Source: Chalara sp. BL73 (Eukaryota > Ascomycota > Leotiomycetes > Helotiales). Taken from it: a stretch of 64,000 bases of DNA. The stretch covers positions 1,116,001 to 1,180,000 of the forward strand of contig CAKJVC010000014.1 in assembly GCA_918026815.1 (NCBI GenBank), read 5' to 3'. Below, one piece after another: positions 47,848 to 59,972 of the stretch. Position numbers and translations under genes: made by a program. The notes beneath the pieces are model-generated. The model was given only the letters and a program-made list of their open reading frames with translations. It made no database searches and had not been told where the DNA came from. How positions within the stretch are numbered: position 1 is the first letter of the stretch; each line of letters opens with the position of its first letter.

Positions 47848-49194
47848 ATGCCGGCGGCTTAGAGGAATACGCTCCACGTGACAGGCTTGCGCTGGAAGTT
47901 ATGTATGTGTTTCTGGCACAAATGGGGGAAGCGGCGAAGCCAGAACTTGCGACAATGGTGCACGACCCGTGAGATATGAGGATAAAGGTTTTGGAGATGA
48001 AATGGAGGTCCTAGATGGAGAACGGAGCGACGCCGTAGAATGGGGAACGCGTGTGGATACAGGCTAGAACAAGCTTCTTGGGTGGCCCACGCGTCCCCAG
48101 ATGCTGAGTCAGGTTTTCGACTCCAGGGTGCTTTCAATATCGCTTACCTTGTGCGAGAAGCCCATGGCAGTGAGGTCTCGCTAGTATCTGTTTCCTGTTC
48201 ATAGATTGGATTGCATCACATTACATTGTGGTGCATAACACGAATATGATTGTGGTTGCCAAGTTCCATTTGACTGGTAAGAAGTTGAGCCGGGTAGAAC
48301 TACCGATTCGGCGGCTGCGATTGCCAAGATTTTGGTTTGGATGAAAAAAAACCCCCTTTATTGAGGCTCGACCTCGAACAGACCAGAAGCACTGTTCGTA
48401 TCCAGCTATAGCTGTAGCGAACCCTATTCATAAACTAATGCTATTCTTAATCATGGGCAGCAGTTATAAAGCGTGAAAGCCTGTTTGATGGCGGCTCACT
48501 CATCTTACATACAATTAGTTGGCTTGAAGAAATTAACAAGAAATCAATTAATCCTTCAAGATCCCAATTTTTTTCTCATTACAGACCATCTCAGGTCTGT
48601 AGAATCAAATATTGCTTGTTGCATTTCTTTGATAGAATGATCGGGATGGTAGAACAGTAGCACTACCATCAGACCTAGGGAGGCTTCTGCTGCAAGACAT
48701 ACGGGCGTCGGGACAGGGGATATGAGTTCTAGCATGGAGATCTATTGATGGAAACATTCCACCATCGTCAATGCCGTATAATGATTGACTCCCAAAGATG
48801 GTGATGAAATATGTCAAACCTGGGGTTGCAGCGGCAAATACCCACCTGGATCAGTCATTTGTCCATAGCCTTGGAACAACTGGAGTCAGAATGGGAATAC
48901 TTCGTAGGGGTACCTCCCTCTCACCTCTATATTGGTTACCATGGCATCACGAACTCAATCTCCTATTTCGCCTTTCTCCACGATAATTCTTGACTATCCT
49001 GCCATGAATATTGTGGAATCTTCTTTAACTAAGAATGTCCGTTTCATTCCAAGAACTGACAAGAGCTTGGCAGCGCCATCCGCAAAATCCGTGGACTCGT
49101 CCGCAGCCCTTCTCTTTTTTTTTGCACACTTTGACCAAGACATGGTAATGAGGATTCCTCAGCCCATTTGCTCAGCCTCTGTGACGTCAAAGAC
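47848..49194. promoter_or_regulatory. Divergent promoter region between Zn2Cys6 factor and MFS transporter
   Basis: This 1.35-kb region lies between divergent starts. A perfect TGACGTCA palindrome is at 49182-49189, just before the MFS start codon. Small frames at 48798-48993 are not supported as genes. Confidence 0.5.
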
Positions 49195-51078
49195 ATGGCG
49201 TCCAAAGAACACCTTCACCAAGCAGAGAAATCTCTGGGCAAATCATGGTCGTTGGCTGACGCGTCACATTCTTTTCGCCCTGGCGAGCAAGGTGCTGAGC
49301 ATCAATTCGCTACAATCGACAATCTATCTGGCATCCTAAAGCTTGACTCTCATGGGCTACCACTCGTGCCGCAACCAAGCCGGTTTAAGGACGATCCATT
49401 GGTCAGCATACTCTTTCGGTTCTTTAAAGATTTGTGCTAATGAGCATTGCCTTATAGAACTGGCCCGCATGGTTGAAATGGGCGGTCCTTATTCAAGTAG
49501 GAATCATGGCATTTTTGGGGCCGTATAATGCGGCTCTCATTAACCCTAGCTTGGTGCTGCTTAGTGAAGGGATGGGGGTAGACTCGAAGACTGCAGCCTA
49601 CAGCACAACCACTGCCATAATTCTTGGAGGGGTCTCACCCTTCATATTTACGCCATTGACGAATGTCTACGGCCGTAGACCAATCACACTAATGGCTATG
49701 TTTATCACAATACTGGGAGGAATAGGCTCCGCGGTCTCAAGGGACTTCACGGCCCTTTTGGGCACAAGAGCTTTATGTGGATTCGGATTCGGGGGAATGA
49801 TGTCTGTTGGTACATCTTGTGTCAATGATCTATTTTTCTTACATGAAAGAGGAGAGAAAACTGGAGTTTACTCGGTTTTAGTCACAAATGGTGCTCACGT
49901 AGCTCTCCTAAGTACGTCTAACCATCATTGCCGATCGCTGCAGGTACCCGGTTGGCTTGCCACATAAGTGGAGACATCGGGGTTTTCACTACTTTCTCTA
50001 CTCAACTACGTTTAACAGATGCTAACGTATGATAGTCGGAGGGTATCTTGGACAAGCCAAAGGTTGGCAATGGGATTACTGGCTAGGTGCAATCACGACT
50101 TCCCTGTCTTTTGTGGTTGCTTTGTTCCTCTTCCCTGAGACACTTTTCTCTCGTGATCCAGAATTTCTAGCATCCCGTACGATAGAGCGTACCTATACGC
50201 AAATGTTGTTTTCGTTCCGCCTGAACACTATTCCGGAACGCCAACTTCATGCAAGTGATTTCATGCAGTCTTTTCGAATGTTGAAATACCCCTCTATCAT
50301 CTTTCCATTTTGGTATTATATGTGGGCATGGACGTTCATCAATGTGTTGCCTGCCATATCTTTGGCTTCGATATACACGAAGTATTACAAAATGAAGAGT
50401 GGTCCAATAGGGCTTTGCCTGGGAATCAGCTTGATTGTCGGAAGTGTTATAGGCGAGTTCTTCGCTGGTCGAGCCAGCGACTACGTCATGTATCGCATGG
50501 CGACACGAAATGGGAACATCCGAAAGGCAGAGTACAGGTAAGTGAAGTCTAAGAGCGAGATACATAGCCTCATTTCCCATGCACTGCCTCCTCTGTGGCC
50601 TACAATATGCGAGGGAAATACACGAGCAGCGGGTACTCAACTTTTTTCTTCTATTCTGTTATGCTGACTTTTGACTCATAGGCTCTATCTCTGTATCCTT
50701 AGTGCTGTTTTTATGCCTACAGGTGTTATTATGTTTGGCTGTACTGTTGGCCGGACCGGCTATATTGTCCCTCTTGTTGGCCTCGCAATCGGTGTGTTCG
50801 GACTTCAGATCGCAAGTACTTGTTTGTACTCGTATATATCTGATTGTTACAAGCCGCAGACTCCTGAAAGTGGCGTGCTTTTCAATTTGAGCCGCGGCCT
50901 CAGCTTCGTAGTAGGCTATTTTGCATTGCCCTTCGCTGATGAGGTTGGGTTTCCTGCTGCTTGGGGGACCTTTGCTGCCGTGCTCTTTGCCTTCTTCATT
51001 CCCCTTGCCGCGCTGATGATTTGGGGCGAGAAGTGGCGAAACGCACTTGGTCAGCCTTCGTTCCACAAGTACATGTGA
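49195..51078 (+). CDS. MFS transporter, DHA1-like
   Basis: This 519-aa major facilitator is read from exons 49195-49401, 49458-49911, 50036-50537 and 50682-51078, all in phase. The cytosolic N-terminus ends in DDPLNWPAWLKWAVL, typical of fungal drug:H+ antiporters of the DHA1 group. TM2-TM3 carry the family loop in FTPLTNVYGRRPITL. Further helices include ALCGFGFGGMMSVGTSCVND, GGYLGQAKGWQWDYWLGAIT and GYIVPLVGLAIGVFGLQIA, ending with ALMIWGEKWRNALG. About 12 membrane spans fit. The substrate is unknown; drug, siderophore or metabolite export are all possible. The start is the ATG at 49195, as the open frame upstream begins with TTG. The gene is head-to-head with the Zn2Cys6 regulator. Confidence 0.9.
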
Positions 51079-53386
51079 GGATTTTGGAGAATGGCTTACG
51101 AGTATATGATAATGATCTAGATACCTGGAATTTCAACGCCCAACTCTTGATTCGTTGACAAATTTCAATATGTTTTACAGCATGTTAGCATCAATCGGGT
51201 CCGCTGACTTCCATAGCTAGTCTTTGCGCTGTCGGATCCCAGCAGAGGCACCGACTTCTCAGACTCTAAAAATAATCTGCTACTAGACATGGACACGAAT
51301 ATAGCCAGAATATTCGGCGCTTAATCTCATGACCTGTAGTAAAGGTTTCGTACTAGATCCACCCGGTCTACAGACTTTAAACAATGGAATCCGCATGGTC
51401 CTTATTTATACAGTCAATACTGAACAAGTATAGAGCATCCCTCGCAGAATTCTCTCGCCCTTGACTCACAAAGATGAAATTATCTTTCAGATCATGTATT
51501 TGGATACTGCAATAGCGTGACAGTCAATGATGGACCCTTGTCTGCTAACTTCTGTGAAAGAACGATTGGTTACTATTCCGCATATCATGATTCCCAATCT
51601 AGTTACTGCAGGTGCATGCTTACTGGAAGGTGCTGTGATAAGGCAAAAGCCTTGGATATCCGAAGGCAGGGAATTATGACCGCAACTCACAAATGTAGCT
51701 GACACATCTGTAGACGAAATGCGGGACTTTTCGCATTTCACAACCATCGGTCTATTGGCCAAGGAGACACGGCCGCGTATTGGACATATATGGTAGTCGC
51801 CGCCACGAGGTGCCTCAAATAGCATGATATGTTAGGGATCTGCGTAGCTATTTTCGAAAGATGATTCCAAGGCTTTACACGGTAGTGGGATGAGTAATTC
51901 CACCGTCTGGCCTTGCTACTGACTAATTAGAAATATGTTTTGACTAAGGAACTGGACTAGAGCTTCTGGCAAGCCGGTGTCGTGTCAGTAGTTTTGGAAT
52001 GATCTACTATGGTGCCAAGACTCACTCTCCTCCTTTTTTCTGCATCTTGAATGAGCAACTCAGCGCAACCATATCCTCCTTCTTATCAGTAGCATAGCCA
52101 GGTCACTATTATCTTTGGGTATATACTACAGACTAGCGTCTAGAATATTATCGTGCTCAGGTTAGATCAATTTCAGTATCATGAACTTTCCAGCATAGTA
52201 TCAACGGTGTCACTCATGCATCTCGCCGGTTTCATATATCAATCATATGCGCATACGATTGACCCTACCCCCCTTTAAGAGTTTCTATTTTTCTCGGGCG
52301 CCGAAGAAAATTCCTATTGGTGGCTACCATTTGAGAGTAGAGTTAAGCACTCCGGGCATTTTTAGAATGTGGTCGTGCGTCTCCCGCGAGCCAACAGCCT
52401 ATCCAAAAAGCAATACGGTGAAATCAAAACACGATCATTTGCTTAAAATTGGGATTGATCGAAATAGACGTCTTCGAGCCGCTGCAGCCTTACCAATGCC
52501 TGTACAGTCAGGCGCTGGCCGGGCAATTGTCCATGGGGCGATATGACCGTTAAAATTATCCACATCAGTCTGACAGTCAGCAACTTCGAAGAATGCAGAG
52601 GAGTTTCACGGTCAAGGAAAATAGCCAAATATCGAGAATAACTTTCCCCAGGCTATTTGCGGTACTTGTCATGAGTCAGCACCGCGGCTCCGGCTAGGTT
52701 CGAGGCTCAACCCCCGCCGTTGAGGCTGGCTGCTGATCTGCATACTATAATATGCATACTATAAGTATAGTGTAGTCTCTGCTTACTAGTATAGGCCTCA
52801 GCCATCTCGGTCATCTTCACTACCGCACCTCCGTTCTCAAGTCGGTAACACCCGTCGACATGCGAGCTGATGATTCTGCGCTCTTTTTGATAGGACAATT
52901 TGATTATTTTCATTTGAAAAATTAATATTTTGAAAGGATCTGCTCTAAATAGAACAGATGACTTCTCTTTGCAAGTTCTCTCTGTTTACATCTCCGCCTT
53001 ACTGGCAAACTTGGTTGTTTATTGGTCAAGGGGTCGACAGGTTGGGGCTCTAGCCGAAGCCCTTCCTGCAACTTCACTGTTCCGCGATCATAGGTCCAAG
53101 TGGACCTTCTTGATATTCAATATACAATTTTCTTGCATCTCGTCTATCGTACAAGTCATTGCATGCAATCAATTAGATTTCGCGGCTATAGCTAAAGCGT
53201 GAGCGTTTCACATAGCTGAGAAAGGTTCATCATGTCTGCGCAGTTACCTGCATATGCTGTGATGGGACAATTCTCAAAACTTAAGCTATTTCTATATAGT
53301 GATTTAACAGGGATCTGCTTCCAAGGAGTGAAAAGGCTCACATCTAAGCCTATCCATCTGCTCGTATTCAACTTTCTTTCTGCAAC
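51079..53386. other. Long intergenic region
   Basis: This is 2.3 kb without a supported gene. A minus-strand ATG frame of 112 codons at 51487-51825 has no recognised domain. A short AT palindrome (ACTATAAGTATAGT) lies near 52757. No tRNA- or rRNA-like sequence was seen. Confidence 0.5.
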
Positions 53387-53952
53387 ATGAAGTCATTCTC
53401 ACTTCTTGCCGCTGCCTCCCTCTTTGCAGCTATCCTCGCCGGACCCGTCGAAGTTGCTCGTGCAGAGACAGCAGCCACATTGCAGTTCCCATCGATCGAC
53501 GCTGTCGCCGAGAGAGCCGGGTTGTCGCTTGCTAAGCATGCAAGTTTCGCTATCGATGTTTACCAAGGCAAGCATCCCTCTTTGAGGATTTCCGAGGATA
53601 TTTGCAGCTTGCTGACTCTGGAATAGATGAAAACTACCAAGGAAGACACAAGCGCCTGACCCCCAATACTGACGTATGCTGTATGCTCCTCTCCCGTGCT
53701 CCCAGTCTACTGCACTGCTGACAAGTCCGAGAGATGATCCTTACAATGGCTGGAACGACGCTGTATCCTCCCTCAGAAACCGAGCTGGTTTCCCTTGCTA
53801 CTCCAGAATAACATCTGAAACAACGCTGACTTGAGAACAGGAGCAGTAGGTGTTCAGGAGACTATCTCTGGGTCCCTGGCGGATATAACATTCCCTCTAC
53901 TGGTGCTTATGGTTTCAAGGATACCACCTCTAGTTATCTGTGCTACAACTAA
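53387..53952 (+). CDS. Small secreted betagamma-crystallin-like protein (gene model incomplete)
   Basis: The ATG at 53387 opens a clear signal peptide (MKSFSLLAAASLFAAILAG) and a possible propeptide. Three downstream pieces carry Greek-key signatures: DENYQGRHKRLTP (about 53626-53665), PYNGWNDAVSSLRNRAG (53739-53788), and CSGDYLWVPGGYN followed by GAYGFKDTTSSYLCYN ending at the TAA at 53950. WND.vSS and the final SSYLC are typical of secreted fungal crystallin-fold proteins. Introns can be proposed at 53556-53607 (GTTTAC donor) and 53681-53733 in phase. The last join, between the second and third pieces, has no donor in the needed phase, so the gene may carry a frameshift or be decaying. Cysteines suggest an extracellular disulphide protein. 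Family assignment is inference from motifs. Confidence 0.5.
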
Positions 53953-55047
53953 TGCCTAGACGCGGCTGAAGAAAAAAAAAGCAAAGGGGATGTGGAGCGA
54001 GGGAAATGGAGGAGAGGGGCGTTTTCATTTCATCGCCGATTGTCTTTCAACAAGAGGATCAGCTTCTAATTATAATATAGTAGTCTGAGCCCGCTTGTTC
54101 TCGTACGATAGGTGCATACGTTCTTCGTGGTTTTGACCATGAATGATGGAAATGTGGACAAGACAGCATGCATATGTAAAGCTACCGATTTGTCTCAGTT
54201 CTAAGGATCTTGCATCCGCGTGTGCTAAATTCGGACATTGGGGGGCATGCAGTACCGAGGATTATTAAAGATGTGAAGGGTCTAGGCAAAGCTTAGACAG
54301 TACAAGCCGTAACGGTAAGCCCCTTTACTTACATATTACACAAGCTATGACACAACATGTTCAAGCCTGGGCTTGGCCTTCTTCTTTCTTAACAAATTAA
54401 ATTCTGAGAGTAGCGGGGACCATATATGACTGGCTTATTCAAGCTCCTAATTCATGAACAAATCAATGTAACATGCATGCAAGAGGATGCGATGGAGCTT
54501 TTCGTAAGTTTGATGTTACATTGTTGACAGCATAGAGCCACATGGCTATACTGCGGCAAGTTTAGCAATAGTAACAAACTTTGAATATGACTTAGACAAC
54601 TTAAATTATTGAATGATATACAAAAGTTAGGCTTGTGTATTATTCTCATTAATGCTAACCGAGATTATTTGAGGGATGCTACATCGCATGCTCACATGTC
54701 CTCCAGCATTGCTTCCAGCGCGACGAAATACAGCGAGCAACTCGAGAGTAAAGAGATAACAGCACATAATCCAAATAGCTCCGAAATGCGAGCAATACCC
54801 AGTCTATGACTCGCGCCAACACTCAAGCATAATGGGTGAATAGAAGGAATTATAAATATGAGCAAGTATAAGAGACCAAAGCTCTGATAACTCTTGACCT
54901 CGCTGTCCATTGGGAGTGACTCAACCACATGCCGTTAGCTCACCGGAAGTGTGATCCAGCGCATTAAAGCCCTAGTATAAACCATACCCTCAGTCGGTAG
55001 ATCCCACCTAACAACGTTCAAGGTATCTCGTAGGAAATATGTGAAGA
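53953..55047. other. Intergenic region
   Basis: Short frames such as 54692-54928 (minus, hydrophobic) are not convincing. Nothing is supported here. Confidence 0.5.
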
Positions 55048-57295
55048 TTAGGAGCCAATTTGAAATGATACCGGGCCGTGTTTGTGCTTACGCTCGTGAT
55101 TAAGAAGGCCATCGGAGCGACTGTACGTTTTTTCGCACCTTAGAAAAAGGCATTTATAAGGTCGATTGTACAGGTGCCTATACAGCTTGCAAGTTTTTTT
55201 GTGTCTCTTGAGATTGCTTTTTTGGTTATTCAGTTTGCCAGTTGGAGTGTACCCACATTGGCACCTATATAAGGACTCATTCAGGGGCGAGTCTGGATTG
55301 TCCTGTGCAGAATGGCGCGCTGCCGGAGAAAGCAATTCCTGAGAGAATGACTGCTGCTGCGAAGGAAGCGGCGTTCCAGTAGAAGTTGTGGCGCTGTTTC
55401 TTCGTAATTATTGTCAACCAAATTCCAAACGATCATAGTAATTTACTTACTTGTAAAGCCTCGAGGGCGAAATAGTATGGAGGCTCTCATCAGGAGCAAC
55501 GGCGTTATTTTTATGATGCATTAGTGGAGGAGCGTTGGAGAAACTGCTTCCCTGGAAGTAATCTTGAAAAGCAGATTGGGAAAATTCGTTTGAGTTGGAA
55601 GTCGGCGACCCCGAAAAGTCCATACCATGCAAGAATGGGCTGGATCCATCATGCTGCAATTGGCGTGGGGAGGCACATGTACCAAGGTCCTCCGTGGATA
55701 CAGTTTCTGTGCAAGGGCTTGATTCCGCAGAAGACGAGAAATACATTCCCTTGGAAGACAAAACAATAGCAGAATTATTCTCCGAAGAAGACAAGTCAAG
55801 TGGCTCTGCATATGTGAGAGATCCTATGTCGCTCACTATCTCGGGAGCCTGGTTAGCATAAGTAGCGCTAGTAAGCTCCATATCAGTTGTGCTTGTTATA
55901 TAGAGATCTGGCGGAAACTGTTGGCTAGTCATCATAGTAATGTCCGGGCCAAACAATATTGCCTCCATAGAAAGATTGTATTGGGGTTGAGGAAGAGTTC
56001 GTAAGTCTAGATAGTGTTGGTTCTGGCGATTGCTTCTAATTGTAGAGAAATTATTCGCCGGAAAACTGTCATATGTGTGAAGCTTTAGGGCAGCGGCCTG
56101 TGGTGGGCATTGAGATGCTGGAAGCTCGGCAGTGGTATTCTCTGGTGCGCCTTCGAGTTCTGAAACAGCGTGTGGAGGCCCTGCGTTCAGTTCTGCCACG
56201 GGAAATTGTTCTGGAGGCTCTATTTCGCAGCCGTAAGGATATTGCTCAGCATTAAACCATGGCGATTTCGAACTCTGTGAACGTTCACCCAAGCCGCATG
56301 AGACAATCTCTGCAGAAGGCGACAAGGTACCGGGCAGTTCTAGGATATCGTATGAATCTAGCTCAGTGGTGGAGTTGTTCGCTGTATGTGGCTCAATATG
56401 AGGCAATTGGGCATTGGAAATTGGCGAATATTCATTGAAACTTTTGGAGACAGTCTGGGAAGAAGAATGTGATTCAACCCCATATCCGTCATCGGCTTCA
56501 TTTTCCAGACCATCTGACTTCTGTTGATTATGCCTACTAGGTCCCTTGTGTGCTTTGGACGAAACCCGCAGATTCTTGATCGAATTTGCAATTGTGGCAC
56601 GCATATCAAGGCGAAGCTGACCGCAGCGAGATTCTGTATTATGATAGGTGCCGATTACCACCTCCTCACGACAGTTATAACACCGGTATAAACCACCAGA
56701 CATATATGGGCATGAATAGACATGCTGCAACATCGTGTCTGGATCGAGGAAGGATATCTCGCAGCCGATTAATGGGCAGGTCTGGCGCTGCATCTTCTTT
56801 ATATTGGGATCAAAATTTCGAGTGAACGCTACCCAAGCCAAGAAACGAAGATGCGAAGACTTATGCTGAGGGATATCACAGGAACTGTGTTTGCATGAGT
56901 AGCAGCAGTAGGAGCGCTGGGAATAGCGAAGCTCACGTAGTACCTGGCTGCAAGATTCTTCCTTGTGGAAACGGTAGATTTGTGGTAATCTCTTGCCGAC
57001 TTGTTGGAGTCTTGAGTGTATCGCCGCTGCTAAGCTCAAGCCTCTCGTGATAGCTAGGTGTGGATCTGCTCATGGCTATCGATGTTTCTTCTATGAAAAG
57101 CAACGAATCCAGAGTCCATTCCCTTTTTGCATCTCTCAAAAAGGATGTAATCGTTTCGTGTGTCTGAAGGATCGATATAGCTATTCCTCCAAAAGAATTG
57201 AGGCTCAATGGGCCTAATCCCTCACAGTAGATGCCACGGGACCATAGGGACCAGGTCACAATATTGACGAATTGAGGAATATTAGGTAGCTGCAT
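55048..57295 (-). CDS. C2H2 zinc-finger protein with a frame break near its N-terminus
   Basis: Reading on the minus strand, the ATG at 57295 gives a conserved-looking N-terminus (IVTWSLWSRGIYCEGLGPLS, then SILQTHETITSFLRDAKREW, TLDSLLFIEETS). Within 56998-57071 the coding frame changes by one base with no usable intron. It then continues as LPQIYRFHKEES, QVLRELRYSQRSYCCYSC, LRFLAWVAFTRNFDPNIKKM, QRQTCPLIGCEISF and a long Ser/Pro-rich region. A good intron at 55450-55400 leads in phase to the C-terminal exon with two C2H2-like fingers: YRCQCGYTPTGKLNNQKS then LKRHKKTC, and YKCLFLRCEKTYSRSDGL then NHERKH. The order is that of Leotiomycete C2H2 proteins I recall without names. Either the gene is recently damaged or the sequence has an indel. 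DNA binding is inferred. Confidence 0.65.
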
Positions 57296-59972
57296 GATTG
57301 AGGGACGTGAGCTTCAATTCGTAATGGAGTGCGCATATGCAATGAACTTGACTCGTTGTCATAGCAGGAATGAGCGCACTTCAGACCTATGAGATCAACC
57401 AACAGCTTGTAACAAGGAAGGGGAAGTGAATACCTCTACGGTTTGCCTTGTTTGTTCGCAAGTTGCCTTACCTTCAACTCGAAGTGCAGCGCCCCGTTTG
57501 AGTGAATATGAAGGAAGCTACATATGCATGAGACTTTCTGGACCCTGTCTGAACTCACCCTCGCTCCATTTTGGACGTTTCAACGACACTCCGATGTTAG
57601 ACCGTATTGTGGACTATTCTTGATCTGAAGGTAACTGAGCTTCACTCTCTCTCGCAGCGAAAAAGAGCGAGCCGATGTGACTGCGTGGTCAGTCCCATGT
57701 CTAGTCGAGGCGGCATGATAAGAATGACTGGGTGTGTGATAGTGAAATTATAGGTAGTTGTCTCCTAGAATGACAGTCCCGCATGAAGGTATCTGAAGAC
57801 GAGAAATGATAGAAGCAGAGCTTGGTGTTTTGTTGTTAGAAAATTAGAACTTCATGAGTAAGTTCTGAGAAAGAGGAAACACAATCTAGTTAAAGAAATC
57901 GTGGCCCCCATCAAATTCCGGACCCCCCCAAAATCTACGACTCATAGGTTTCTCAACTCTTAGATTATCGCAGAGTCCACGTCTCATTGGGGGCAGATGG
58001 TCTATTTGGACCCCATGTTTGTCTCCTAATGCTCGGGGCAACTCGGGGTCTGAAGTGCGACACACTTTGGGATTAACCCACTAGATCAGAGACCACTAGA
58101 TTCGGATTGAGCATTGCAAGGAGGCCGGGCACCTCTACAAGACGGAGATCAAGAAAATAAAGATAACTCTCAGTGGTTACAACCCTCTCTCCGAAAGAGC
58201 GCAGTGCTTGAACAGCGCTGCAGAGTGGGCGAGCCGACTCCCTGTTCTTTGCTGATCAAAATCTTCAACTCAAATTGTGTGATGCAGCGACGCCCGGAAT
58301 GCCCGAACGCACTTGCAGTAATGGCATATATCGTTATGCGAGATGCATGCCATAGGGTACACCGAGCCCATAGTTGGACACTTTGGCAACGTTGATGTAA
58401 GAGCTACTTCATTATTGGCAAAGCTATGTTGCATTGCTTTGAGTTTCGATAATTTTCCATCCTATCCAAGTCAGCCTTAGTGCCTTGAATGCCGTGCTTC
58501 AACCTGAGTTCATCCTGAAGCCTCTTAGAGAGAAGGCAATATCATGCAGCTCGGAGGCATATAGTCGGCGAAAAACGTTAAGCTGCGGTCCCAATGAACA
58601 AAGCCATAAGCATATTTCTCTATATACCATTTCTTTCGTGGCCTATTTCGTAATATTGGGGGGTGGGTTGTGTGAGTGCGGGGATTTGAATGTGTGCATC
58701 GTAGGTGACCATGGTTGTTGGGCTAATCGTATGCAATGAATATGCTGTCGTCCTCGGCAGACCCCCTCAAATCTATATCACCCAGAATAGTACAGGGGTA
58801 TTGAAATTTGCACACCTGCATCATAGCTGCCATCTTCTGCAATACTGATCATATGAGTGTCTCATCGCGCCTTTCAACTGCTCCAGACCTGTAACAAGTG
58901 CTAACGCACACGCTATATTTCCCCTCATCCCTGACCACGTCCTTCCAACGAGAGTATTGCTTCTAGGAAAGCGTTCGAAGATCTTGCAGGACTTCTTGTA
59001 CCGGACCTGTAAGTGGTTTGTCAAAAGCAGAGGTTGGTCACGTGCCCATCGGTGATCTGCTCAGTCTACCGTGTTCTCGTCGAGAGAATAATTGCTTGCC
59101 AATTGCCAACGAAAAGAGCATCTGTTCCCTAAGTAACTACTGACTTTAACGATGCAAAATGATAGCTTTCGAGGAATGTCATTCCTGAAGGCATAGACTC
59201 GCAAAGCATGCTTTGTTATCTCCATTGCCCCCCTTCACAGCAAGTCGAACCATCAATCACAGCATGCAATGGCTCGCCAACGGCATTGAAGATATGCCTG
59301 CTGAGGAGCCAAAGGCGTGGTGACGTACAACGCAACAGAGACTGGTCGTGACGAAGTTTGTGCCCGGAATGTAAGAACGCGTTTTTAGAAAAGCTTTGAC
59401 GCGGCTAGCTTCAAGCTGAGATATTATTGACAGTGTGCGGATGCTGTAAAATTTAAAGATATAGATCTATGCAAACGATGCTATTGATGGCTGAACTTGA
59501 CAATGATGGCATTCATAAAGGAGGAAGGAACGCGCAGAAATCGAGACGTCAAGTCCCTCATAATGTAGTAACACGTGATCAAACAACTTCCCGAAAATTT
59601 TATGTCACACAAGATACTAAAATGTATTCGTGGATCTTTCAGATGAAAAGTCATGTGTATATCTCTTGAGGCGAACATCAAATTTATACCCATTTGCGAC
59701 ACAATATTAAGTAAACAAGGGCAACTTCGCTAACATCGTTATTGGAGAGGCAACTTATTGATAGGATCCTCCGAGATATGCACAAAAGAGATATGAAGAC
59801 TGGTATGACTTATAAGTCGAGGTTGATTTGCAGCTATAAAGATCTTTTTTCCCTTTTTTTGCTATAACTTTAACGCCAAAACTCCGAAATAAACCCAGCT
59901 TGAAGGACACTTCGAGTCTAAACTCCAACCTCAATGACCAATATCATATTCCTTTCCGACATCGCAGCCAAG
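57296..59972. other. Long intergenic region
   Basis: This is 2.7 kb with no supported gene. It contains short G/C-rich blocks near 57903-58070, including an inverted repeat AAGTG-CGACA-CACTT at 58053-58067. Small frames at 58114-58395 and 58485-58739 have no domain. Confidence 0.5.

Noticed and set aside
52676..52735. GC-rich palindromic-looking stretch resembling part of a tRNA
   Set aside because: The apparent stems are imperfect and no cloverleaf can be drawn.
53553..53626. Reading straight through to the TAG at 53624 as a complete 79-aa secreted protein
   Set aside because: This drops the crystallin-like motifs found just downstream, and a phase-0 intron can remove the stop, so the longer product is more likely.
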